A stretch of 64,000 nt of DNA from Fulvia fulva (Eukaryota > Ascomycota > Dothideomycetes > Mycosphaerellales > Mycosphaerellaceae). Every line of letters begins with the position of its first letter. Position 1 is the stretch's first letter. The stretch lies in NCBI RefSeq assembly GCF_020509005.1, contig NC_063013.1, forward strand, positions 806,001-870,000, written 5' to 3'. Under the pieces are notes generated by a model, which saw only the letters and a program-made list of their open reading frames with translations, made no database searches and was not told the DNA's origin. Positions 51,537 through 62,400 of the stretch are shown piece after piece. A program made the translations under genes and the position numbers.

Positions 51537-54500
51537 CTACCCTATCTGCAACCCCCCTCGCTTCCGCCTCTTGTCTATCCACTCCTCCGTCTCGCTCGCG
51601 AGGCTAAACTGCTGGAGGTATCCCTGCTGTAGTATCCACCGAGAGATTCGGCGAATGTTGCCTTTGTCCCTAATAATTGACTTGTAGTCTCTCCTTCCCG
51701 CTTGGTGCCTCCAATTTCCCCTGCCTCTCGCCCACTGCGGGCATCGTAGTAGCATATGTTCTGGGTTTTGCGATGGGTAGCCACACTGGCAGGCTGGGCT
51801 ATAGATGTCTAGTGCGCGTCTTCTGAACAGGTAGGCCCTTAATCCAATGTGTTCGGACCTGATTTGGATCGCTATGCTTGCTTCGGCCCTTGTCAGGTCC
51901 CTATATAGCTGGTAATTGTGTCTCTGGAAGGCTCGGAGCGCTATCGGGCCTGTTGTCTTAGGGGGCTTCCTTTTCCAGTCCTGCTCCCATAGGCAGCTCG
52001 CTATCTGTTCCGCTAGGTTTTGGGTCTTAGCCTTGCTCCCGCCGGCCTGGCGAGTCCTACGCTCCTCCTCCTTTCGTACTAGCCATTCGGTGCTTGTCTG
52101 TACGGCCGTAAAGGTCGTAAGGTCATCCTCTTTTTGGCTTGTCCTATATCCTGCCCCTCTCCGGTAGCGGCTTTCTATCTTATTCTTTGCCTCCTGGATC
52201 GTGGTTTGTGCTAGGTAACCTGTCGTCTTTGCCGCGTATTGAATTCTCATTCCCCGGATATACTGGCCGATTAGTGGTATTCCTGTCTCCATTTCTACCG
52301 TGCTTGTTGACGTTGTCTTGTATGCGCCTAGTACCCTACGTAGGTTGCCTGCCTGTGTCCTGTTTAGGGGTTGCTCTATCCGTTTCGGGATCGGCTTGCC
52401 TGCGCCTCCTGTTCCCCAAATCTGTGCCCCGTACAACATAGCTGGTCTGACGATCGCCTTATACATTACTCTTGCCTTGTCGAATGTTGCTCCCTATGTA
52501 GATGCCGTAAGCCTCTTTATCGAGGCTTCATTGACTTGCGCTCGACTCTAGGCTTTCTTAATCTGTACATTCCAGCTTAGCTTCGGGTCGAGCCAGATCC
52601 CTAGTACTCGTAGCTCCGCTGATGGCTTGGTCTCGTAGCCTTGGATTCTTACCGCCGCCTTTATATTATGGTGTGTTCTCGCTTTACTGAAGTGTATAAG
52701 TTGGTACTTTTCAGGGGCGAACCGGGCACCATGCTTCTTTGCCCACTCCTCGCATTTCTTGTGCCTATCTTCAAGGAGGCGACAGTTCTCTTCTGTCGAG
52801 TCTGACCAGGCTAGGATGTTTGTATCGTCTACGAACCCCGATGCTGAGGTTTGCGGAGAGGTGAGTAGGGGGATTAGATCCGACATAAATATTAGAAACA
52901 GGATAGGGGAGAGAGTAGATCCCTGAGGTATTCCAGTCTCTGCCTTCACCGGGTCGGACGTGTACCTTCCTAGGACTAGGTATGTCGTCCGTTCCTAGAG
53001 AAAGGAGAAGACGAACGACGTTGCCCACTGGGGGATGCCTTTCTGCTGTAGGATATGTATTAGCCTTTGGTGTGAGACGTTGTCGAAGGCCCCTACGATG
53101 TCGAGGGATAGTAAGGACGCCGCTCGGTTCCTGCCGTAGTGCCAGAGGGTCTGGATTTGCTCCGTAATTAGCTCCATTGCTGTTAGTGTCGATCGCTAGC
53201 TTCTTCCCCCCATCTGTGTTGCTAGGAGTACGTGGTTGTCCTCGGCAAGCTGCGTAAGTCTCTGGGCTACTATCTTTTCTAGGACCTTCCCTATCGTATT
53301 TAGAAGTGCTATTGGTCTGTACGACTTGGGCTGAGTATAGTCTTCCTTCTGTGGCTTGCGTAGCACTACTGTCATAGACTCTCTATACGGCTTCGGGTGA
53401 TACCCTAGCCGTAGGCACGCGGTAAATAGGTTTGCAAGGCTCGGCGCGATCTCTTCTCTACACTCTTTTAGCAGTACGTTTGGTATCCTGTCTAGGCCTA
53501 GGGCTTTTCGTCCCTTTAGCTTACTTATGACTCCTGTTACTGTGTTAGGGCTAACCGCCCAATCCATGTCCAGGGGTTCCGGGTATGTACTCGGGTCGAT
53601 GTCCGTAAGGTCTGCCTCTACTTACGTCGAAAAGAAATGGTCGGCTAACGCTTTTGCCTTGCCCCGGGGCGTAGCCTGGGCAATCCCTTCGCGGTCTACG
53701 ATTGGGGGGAAGTGAGGGGCTTGTTGCTCTTCAGGTAGTCGTGCCCATTTAGCAAGTCTCCACATCTGTTCCGGGTTTTCTATAACGAGCCCGATCGTCG
53801 CTCTCCAGTCCTGCAGCTTATCGCGTCTTATCTGTGCCTTCTTCTCTTGTGTCGCGTGGCAGTATTGCTCCCACGTCTCTTGGGTGTGCTCCTTCGTCCA
53901 CTGTCGCCTTGCCCTTCTAGCCTCCCTTACCTTCGTAGAGCATTCAGGGGTCCAGAAGGCCTTCTACTACGTTGAGGGCCGGAGTAACGGCGTGTATTGT
54001 TCCGCTGCTTGCTATATGACCGAGGTAATCTGTTCCGCTGCTTGATCTAGCTGAGCTGTCGTCTCGAGTTCTCTATGCTGTGGTAGGTTCGCTATTAGGA
54101 AGCCTCTTATGTCGTCCTAGCGTGCCTTCTTCCAGTTACGGCGTGGTTCGTTTGCTGGCTCCTCTATCGCCTTCACCCCTAGCGTCGTTTGGATAGGGAT
54201 ATGGTCTGAGGAGGCTTCTAGCGCGTAGTTCGGTCGGCATTGGACTAGTCTCTCTTCAAGTTCTCGTGATAGAAAGCATAGGTCGATCGTGCTTGCACTA
54301 GTACGGGCCTTCCACGTCTCTGTTCCCTTTGGTGTTACTAAGGCCATTCCGTAGCGTGCGGTTATGTCTAGTAGCTTCCCCCCTAGAAATGCGTACGGGG
54401 GAGTGAATTCGAGTCCCCACTGTGGGTGGTGGAGGTTGAAGTCGCCGAGGAGTACTTGCTTCGTGTCTTGGCTTAGGGTCCGCTCTAGGTGGGCGAGGGT

Positions 54501-54890
54501 TCCTAGTTCCCTACTCGTCCGACCCCGCGGTGGCGGGTTGTAAACGTTATGGATCTGGATAGGGCCTTGTGTCGTGTCGATCTGGATTGATGTTATGTCT
54601 CCTAGGTTGCCCTGCTGCGGTAGTATAACCTTCCACGACTCAAGGTCTATAGTCTTGCTTACGTATATACATGTCCTCGGGATGACGCCTCGTTGGCCCG
54701 CGATTACGGTGTGGTATCTCCGGTCATTACAAGTGGCTGGGAGTCCTACGTAGGGGTTGATCTATAGTTCCTGTACCGCAATAACGTGGTGCCGTAGCGG
54801 GTCTAGCTCTTGTAGAAAGTGGCGCTGGACCTTGTCCCTACTTTTGTTTACGTTGTACTGTACGATAGTGATGTCGTCGTATAGTATCAT
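51537..54890 (-). pseudogene. LINE C ORF2: endonuclease and reverse transcriptase, broken by TAG codons
   Basis: About 1117 codons, all open segments in one frame. The N-terminal half is an apurinic-type endonuclease (ITIVQYNVNKSRDKVQ, LLGDFNLHHPQWG, STIDLCFLSRELEE, SSDHIPI). The reverse transcriptase shows KALGLDRIPNVLLKEC, SYRPIALLNTIGKVLEKIV, LDIVGAFDNVSH, GIPQGSTLSPILF and the catalytic FVDDTN. The C-terminal segment has a CCHC-like cluster (CQCGYPSQNPEHMLLRC) typical of this LINE group. At least five in-frame TAG stops are visible, for example near 52496, 52550, 52996 and 53196, each in a context where CAG (Gln) fits. No frameshifts are found. Confidence 0.88.
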
Positions 54891-56236
54891 TCGTTATCCG
54901 TGAGGTCCATTTCCGTGCTGACCTGCTGTGTCTCCTGAGCCTGTATCTCGCTGTCCGGCTGGCCCTGGGGCCGCTGGGGCGCCCCAAAGATTCGCATTTG
55001 GCCTAGTTCGTTGGCTACCCGGTTAAGGTGTCGAGGCCGACCGGGAGGTGGATGCGTTTGCGGTTGGGTTCCCTTGTTCGTCTCTTCTGCCCTCTTCCTT
55101 TTGCTCGGCTCGAAGCCCTTGTACACGGTAGGTCCCTCCTGTTGTCGTTGGGGGTACCTAGCTGGTGTAGAGATCCTTGCTTGTCTCGCTCGTTCTTGTG
55201 CTGCTATTCTAGCCGGGCATTGGCTTGAATACGCTGGGTGCCTTCTGCCGCAGCATGCGCACCTACTCTCCTTTTTTGGGCATTCCCTTCCCTAGTGTGG
55301 GCCTGCGCAGTGAGGACACCTTGGGGTCTTCTCCCCGCATTTTGAGGCTATGTGACCGTACTGTTGGCATTGGAAGCATTGTAGTACCCTGTGGCTGCTC
55401 TGATGGATCTCCGTGTCCATTCTCTCGCAGTTCCAGAATAGCCCATTGTCTAATATCTGGTTAGCTTGTTCCGCTGTCTCTACCCAAATAATAAGCGATG
55501 AATGCGTCTTTTCTCGGTCTACTGTCTTGTGCAGCCATGCCGCCTTCGTTAGTCGTACTCCTGGGGAGGTGTTCTGGTTCTGTACTTGGAGGTGGGGAAG
55601 GTCTTCGACCTTAAATGTCCTAGGGACCCCGTGGGCGATGACGGTATACTGTTAGTGGGAGACTCGTGCCGACTTCGCGACTTTAGTAGTCCACTCCTTA
55701 TAGGTCTCCAGCTTTCGTCTATCAGACTCTTGTGCGGTAAAGAGTCTTACTACGCCTGTTGCTTCTACCCTCGCCCCAACTACCTCCTTTTGGCCGATTC
55801 TGTCGACAATCTCCTTGCTTGTTAGGGCTGCGATTTCTTGTTTCTCCGCCGGATCAGTAATGTATAGGCGTACCGCCTTACTTTCCTTCGGAGGGGGTTG
55901 ATTCTTGCCTGCTGCTACTGTTGCCCATGTAGTTGGTTTCTAGGCTGCCTTCTGTGTTACTTGTTGGATTGTCTTCGGGATTTGGTATAATAGCGCTTTT
56001 AGCGCTCCTAGTAGCTGTGCTATGGTGTTCTTATATGCCCGGGCTGGGTGTTCGTCATCCCCTAGTAAGTTCTCCGCCTCCGTATATAGGGTCGTCCACG
56101 CTGTGTTGTTTGTCGTTGGCCTCTGCTTTCTGTATAGTGGGCCTTGGCTTGTGTCCTGGGTTTTTTCTTGGTTTGTTCCCCGGTTTGACTCTTGGTGCAG
56201 AATGTTCGCAAGGCTATGGCTCTCGTTGGTTGCCAT
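54887..56236 (-). pseudogene. LINE C ORF1: Gag-like protein with three zinc knuckles, broken by TAG codons
   Basis: Starts MATNESHSLANILHQES at 56236 and ends with TGA at 54887. In between, a Gln-rich N-terminus is followed by a central region containing CFQCQQYGHIASKC, then a CPHC...C knuckle and CACCGRRHP. A basic, Pro-rich C-terminus ends QVSTEMDLTDNE. At least two TAG stops interrupt it, one near 55940 and one inside the second zinc knuckle. Both fit CAG to TAG changes. The stop codon overlaps the ORF2 start as ATGA. Confidence 0.82.
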
Positions 56237-56476
56237 CCTTCGCTGTTGTTCGGGGTCGCGCTTCCTAATTGGGCAGTTGTCCTCCGCAACTCCGCAATTC
56301 TAGGGTCTGCCTTCAGGGGAAGGGGACCTCGGTTTTGGGGGTTTTTTTTGTATCACAATTGCGCCGCCGCCAGCGCAGGCGGGTCGCTACTGCTTGAGTA
56401 GATTGCTCGTCTTGATAAGGGCTATCGATTGAATGGTCCTCGTCCTAGTACCCGAAAGAGTGCTCTCCGTCGTTTT

Positions 56477-56492
56477 TAGGTACGTTATATAG
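56477..56492 (+). repeat. Target site duplication of LINE C, right copy
   Basis: Exact copy of 51328-51343 next to the LINE 5' end. Confidence 0.85.
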
Positions 56493-57549
56493 TAGGATAG
56501 GTATTACCTTAGGCAAAACCCTCGTTCCTATACCGGGTGTTTAATAGGCCCTTATAGGCTTCGTCGCGTGTCTACCTACCTACCGTATTGCCCGCTAGTA
56601 AACACTAGATTGTTTCGTAGTCCGCTCGACGCCGTTATATAGTCCGCTTAGTTATTGTTCTATAGTCCGCTCGTCTAATGTTCGTCGCTTAGCCCGCTCG
56701 GTTTACGGTCTCCGGAGGTAAAAATTCTATACTTATACTAGAGGTGTCCTATCGAGCGTATAGGCTACGGTTCCGCGCCCTTCTTATACGTAGAAAGAAG
56801 AGGAACTCGCTCCCGACACGAGTATATACTCGTCGGATAGTTTTTATACCCGTTTTACTAGTAGTCCTCTATTCGCCGCGGCTTCGCCTACGTTACGCGC
56901 CCGTCGCGCCTATAACGCTCTAGCGTAAGAATACTTAGCTCTCTCGTAGTAAGACGAGAGGTTCGTAGCTAATACTACGTATAGGTGATTCTCGTCTTCG
57001 ACCTACTTAGTGAAATATATTAGATATAATAAGCTATCCTATAAAGCTACGGACTAGGTTATCGAGACTACCGCCGCCTCCGTAGCCGACTTTTACTATA
57101 ACTACCCGAGAGCAACTAAGCTACCTAGTTTTTAACTACCTATAGACTAGATACCGAATAAGAATGCTATAGGTATACGTATAGCGCGCTAACTAGTATA
57201 AGTAGCGATAGCTCTAATACCGGTAGAACGAGGCCTCTAGGCTTATAAGAAAGAGAGCGATACGTATAGTCTAATAGATAATAAGGTATTTACGAAGGTA
57301 ATAAGAGATATAATAGATACGATAGATATAAGAGGAGAGGAGAGTACTCCGGAGTATACTCTAAGAGGGGGGGTAGTATTACTATACCGCCGTATATTTA
57401 CTTAAACCCGCGGGTACGTACCTAGACCTCGCGCCTACTAACTAATCCGACTAGCGGCTTAGCGCCCGTATATAACTCTCGCGCCCTCCGCGCCTCCCTT
57501 AGATAGAACATCTATTCGACTTATACCTTATTCGACTACGTACTTATAC
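56493..57549 (+). mobile_element. Gypsy-like LTR element remnant, 3' end and part of 3' LTR, RIP-mutated
   Basis: TA-rich sequence ending in a polypurine tract (AAGAGGGGGGG, about 57364-57374), then TAG and TATTACTATACC, which looks like an LTR start with TGTTA changed to TATTA by RIP. The LTR-like part (57377-57549) has no recognisable end, because a plus-strand LINE fragment follows. No protein motif can be read in the internal part. Confidence 0.5.
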
Positions 57550-58957
57550 CTACTTATAATAAAGTATAATCGACCTATACTTTCTATTATAAGAACTTAA
57601 AGAGAGACTAGTCTAATACCGACCGAACTACGCGCTAGAGGTCTCCTTAGACTATATCTCTATTTAAACGACGCTAGGGGTGAAGGCGATAGAGGAGCTA
57701 ATAAGCGAACTACGCCGTAACTAGAAGAAGGTACTCTAGGACGATATAAGAGACTTTTTAATAGTAAACCTACCGTAGTATAGGGAACTCGAGACGATAG
57801 CTTAGCTAGATCAAGTAGCGGAATAGATTACCTCGGTTATATAGTAAGTAGCGGAACAATATACGCCGTTACTCTAGCCCTTAATATAGTAGAAGGTCTT
57901 CTAGACCCCTAAATACTCTATAAAGGTAAAGGAGGCTAGAAGGGTAAGGCGATAGTAGACGAAGGAGCATACCTAAGAGACGTAGGAGTAATACTATCGC
58001 GCGATATAAGAGAAGAAGGTATAGATAAGACGCGATAAGCTATAGGACTAGAGAGCAACGATCGGGCTTATTATAGAAAACCCGGAACAGATATAGAGAC
58101 TAGCTAAATAGGTACGACTACCTAAAGAGTAACGAACCCCTTACTTCCCTTTAATAGTAGACCGTAAAGGGATTACCTAGACTACGCCCCGGGGTAAGGT
58201 AAAAGTATTAGCCGACTATATCTTTTCTACGTAAGTAGAGGTAGACCTTACGGATATCGACCCGAGTATATACCCGGAACCCCTAGATATAGATTAGGCG
58301 GTTAGCTCTAATATAGTAAAAGGACTATAAGTAAGCTAAAAGAACGAAAAGCCCTAGGCCTAGATAGGATACTAAATATAATACTAAAAGAGTATAGAGA
58401 AGAGATCGCGCCGAGCCTTATAAACCTATTTACCGCGTACCTACGGCTAGGGTATTGCCCGAAGCCGTATAGAGAGTCTATAACAGTAGTACTACGTAAG
58501 CTATAGAAGGAGGACTATACTTAACCTAAATCGTATAGGCTAATTGTACTTCTAAATACGATAGGAAAGGTTCTAGAGAAGATAGTAGCCTAGAGACTTA
58601 CGTAGCTAGCCGAGAATAACTACGTACTCCTAGTAATATAGATAGGGGGAAGAAGCTAACGATTAATACTAATAGTAATAGAGCTAATTACGGAGCAAAT
58701 TCAGACCCTCTAGTACTACGGTAGGAACCGAGCGGCGTCCTTACTATCCCTCGACATCGTAGGGACCTTCGATAACGTCTTATACTAAAGGCTAATATAT
58801 ATCCTATAATAGAAAGGCATCTCCTAGTAGGTAACGAAGTTCGTCTACTCCTTTCTCTAGGAACGGACGACATACCTAGTCCTAGGGAGGTATACGTCCG
58901 ACCCGGTAAAGGTAGAGGCTAGAATACCTTAGGGATCTACTCTCTCCCCTAGCCTAT
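57550..58957 (+). mobile_element. LINE D, internal fragment in plus orientation, heavily RIP-mutated
   Basis: Reverse-orientation counterpart of about 52900-54290 in LINE C, covering the end of the endonuclease and the first half of the reverse transcriptase. Co-linear landmarks include the AACGACGCTAGGGGTGAAGG block (57670) and the sequence encoding the CCTAGGCCTAGATAGGAT (KALGLDRI) region near 58350. Cut at 58957 by the LTR of the next element. Confidence 0.75.
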
Positions 58958-59477
58958 TGTCAGGGCGAGAGCCTGGCCTATAAGATGTAAGGGTGAAAGC
59001 GAGAATATAGGTGCAAAGTGTAGATATAAAAGGGTATAGTATGATTGCTATATAAAACAAAAGACGAAGAAAGCAAGAGAGGCCTAGGGAAGGCTAGATA
59101 TTTATACGCGACCCTCGCGAGTACGTATCCCCGTATTAACAGGGCTAACCCGTACGAAGCCGCGCTTAGTAGCTTTGCTCAAAACCTTATTCTAACCTGC
59201 CCTACGTTCCGAGTCTTCTACGTGCTTCTTCTAGGGTCTAGCGTAGTCGCGGGTGCTCGCGGGAGTGCCGTAAGTCACATAGTCACGAGCCGAAGTGAAT
59301 CTATCAAGGTTTAGTAGAGGGGTTAATTTAGAGGGCTAGGTCCCGTAGTAAATGTTACGGGGTATATGATTCTTAGCGCTTATATACTAAGCTAGACTAT
59401 CACTTCTTAACGACTTCTAAGCACTCTAAGGCTCTTCTATCCCTACCTTCTATATACTCTATAGGGAGACTATAATA
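58958..59477 (-). repeat. Putative 3' LTR of a Ty3/Gypsy element
   Basis: About 520 bp, beginning TGTCAGGGCGAGAG on the plus strand. It ends before a G7 polypurine tract read on the minus strand (59478-59490). The interior keeps more CA/TG than the neighbouring internal region. An 89-codon plus-strand frame inside it has no recognisable product. Confidence 0.55.
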
Positions 59478-62400
59478 GTAGCCCCCCCGAACAAAGCTAA
59501 GTTCCTACGAAGCCGTAGTAGTTCTATATATCGAGGATGTTTAGCTTCAGTACTAGGCCTAGGCCTAATGTTATAGTCGATATACTATTAGTAAGCCCCG
59601 TCGAAGAGCTTAGATTCGAAGAGCCTACCGATGTTAGCTTCTAGGCCGTCTACGCGGGCGTAATATTCTTCGATTACTTAACGATTAAAGATGATATATT
59701 AGATAGGTTCCTATAAGGTATCCTACTTAGGGCAACCTTACTATTCGACTTTATACTTAATCGGCGGTAGTCCTTTAACGTCGTTAGGCTCTACGCGGAT
59801 TCCCCGGATCTTGCGGACGGTATAGTCGTTAGAAGGTAGGTTAATAGGCTCGTCGACTTCTACTTTATCGGGAGGACCTAGCATGTCTTAGTTTTAGTTC
59901 GGGAATAGGTCCTTAGCCGACGGCCGAAGGCGTACGGGATAGAAGACGTCGTAGATCTTTATGTTCGTAGGAAGAGCTAGACGGTAGGCGTGTGAACTAA
60001 TACGCTCGGTAATCTTAAAAGGACCTAGGTTCTTCTAGTTCAGCTTCTTAGAGGGGCGGTCCGTCTTAATGTTCTTAGAGTTAAGGTAGACTATATCGCC
60101 TACTTAGTAGTCGGGAGCTAGCTAGCGACGACGATTAGCTTGATCCTCGTAGATTGCTTATACGTACACTATCTCGTCGTGAACTTCTTTATAGATCTAT
60201 AAGAGTATAGTAGCGAACTTGTCTACTACTTGCTCGTTTACGTCTTCGGTAGGCGGGAGAGGTTCTCCTAGTTCTATACCTATACGAGGGTAGTAACCTC
60301 TCGTAGTATAGAAGGGAGAGTAGCTAGTAGTCTCCGAGTCCTAGTTACGAGTAGCGAACTCTACCGTAGGGATATACTAAGGCTAATCCTTCTAGTAGTA
60401 GTCGACGAAGCAACGAAGGACCTACTCGAGGATAGCGTTCGTAATTTCGGTCTAGCCGTCGGTCTATAGCTAAAAACTAGTCGAGAGGTTATGCTTAATG
60501 CCTAGGATAGTACATAGACGCTTCTAGAAGTACGAGATGAACTAGGTGCCTCTATTAGAGGTGATGCTATCCGGGAGGCCTTAAAAGCGCTAGACGAATT
60601 CGTAGAACAAGCGAGTAGTCTCCTTTACGGTCATACTCTAGCACGGGATTATATACCGGTCCTTAGAGTAACGGTCTACGATCACTAGAAGGGCCTTTAC
60701 TTTTACGCCGCTAAAGGTCTTACCGTAAGGAAGATCGGTAATAAAGTCTATAGTAATGTGCTTCTACGGACGATTAGGAGCCGGGAGAGGGTGTAAGAGA
60801 CCGTAGGGACGGTAGCGGTTAGCTTTAGCTCTTCGGTAAGTAGCGTAGTTTAGTACGTAGCGGCGGACGTCCTTCTAGGAATACGGCCACTAGTAATACC
60901 TAGCGAGGAGCTTATAGGTCTTAGCTACGCCTAGGTGACCCCTAGAGGCGGAGTCGTAGATAATTTGAAGAATCTTAGCTCGGATATTAGAGCCTTCGGG
61001 CTACGGTACGTAAAGCTTCTTACGGAAGTAGACGACACCTTCCTAGAGCTCGTACTCGGATAGCGAGAAGCCCGGGAATGTCCTCGCGCTAGATCTAAGG
61101 GCCTAAACTAACTCTTAGGCGTCTATGTCGGTATCGTACGCTGTTCGTACTCGTACTATAATGCCTTCGGGCTACTCCTTATTATTAAACCCCTTAAAGT
61201 CTAATTCGGATAAGCCGTCGGTCGTTACTAAGCCCTCTTTATCGTCGTTCAAGTCCTTAGCGTCCGAGGCGTATTCTTTAGGCTCGGATTCATCGTTACT
61301 CTCGTTAAGGTAGGTAGGAGCGAGCACGAGAGTAGTAAAGGAAGCGGCGAGCGTAGGCTAGCCGTTCGATAGGTACTCTCGAAGCTCGGAAGAGAGGTTA
61401 TACTCTTTAATGACTTGTTGCCCTACGATTTGCCGGCCCCCTCTTCGATTAACTAGAGAGTTACTAGGGCGGCGGGTAAGGGCGTCGGCTATCGAGTTGG
61501 CCTTACCGGGCGTATACGAGATCACGAAGTTAAACCGGGAGAGGAACTCGCTCTAGCGGGCCTAGCGACGATTAAGTAGCTTACTCTATATAAAGTAGAC
61601 GAGGTTCTTATAGTCGGAGCTTACTTAGACGGGCATAGTAGAGCCTTCGAGCTCGGGGCGCTACTCTTCGAAAGCTTTGACGATAGCGAGAAGCTCCTTG
61701 TCGTAGATCTCGTAGTTATACTCCGTAGCGGTCAACTTCTTAGAGAGGAAGGCGACAGGTAACTAGGGGGATTTAGGCGAGCGGCGTTATAGTAGGACAC
61801 CGCCTACTACGCCGTCGGATACGTCGGTCTCTATACGGGTCTCTAGTTCGAAATCGAAGTACTATAGAAGCGGGTTCTTAACAAACTTCGCTTTAAGTAA
61901 GTCAAAAGCCTCCTAGTATTCGTCGGTCTAGGCGAACTTCTTACCCTTACGCGTGAGCTTCGTTAAAGGGCGTACTACGCCCGAAAATACGTAGATAAAG
62001 CGGCGGTAGAAGTTAGTAAAGCCTAGGAAACCCTAGACCTCTTTAACGTTCGTAGGAGCATCCTATTCGACGATAGCGTCGATCTTCTCTTAGTCCATCT
62101 TAATGCCGTCTACGGTAATGATTAAACTAAGGAACTTGACTTCGGTCTTCTTAGACTCGTACTTGTCGATATCGAGCTATAAGCCGGCGTCTACGAGCTT
62201 CTAAAGGACCTTATAGACGTGCTCGCGGTGCTCCTCCTTAGTCTCGCTATAGACTAGGATGTCGTCGATATAGGTAGTATAGAACTGATCGAGGAACTCC
62301 TAAAGGATGTCGTTAATAAAGTTCTAGAAGGTACTAGGCCCGTTATAAACGCCGAAGGGCATAACGAGCGACTCGAATAGCCCGTAGCGAGTACGGAAGG

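Larger units (their letters stand above)
51344..56476 (-). mobile_element. LINE C, full-length Tad1-like non-LTR retrotransposon, lightly RIP-mutated
   Basis: 5.1 kb between 16-bp target duplications, minus orientation, with a short (TATC)n tail at its 3' (left) end. It encodes ORF1 with zinc knuckles and ORF2 with endonuclease and reverse transcriptase. CA/TG are mostly retained, so it is younger or less exposed to RIP than its neighbours. It still carries several in-frame TAG codons, each explicable as CAG to TAG on the coding strand. It inserted into an already repeat-derived sequence. Confidence 0.88.

Noticed and set aside
59045..59314. 89-codon plus-strand frame inside the Gypsy LTR
   Set aside because: Lies within a repeat, has no motif, and LTRs do not normally encode proteins.
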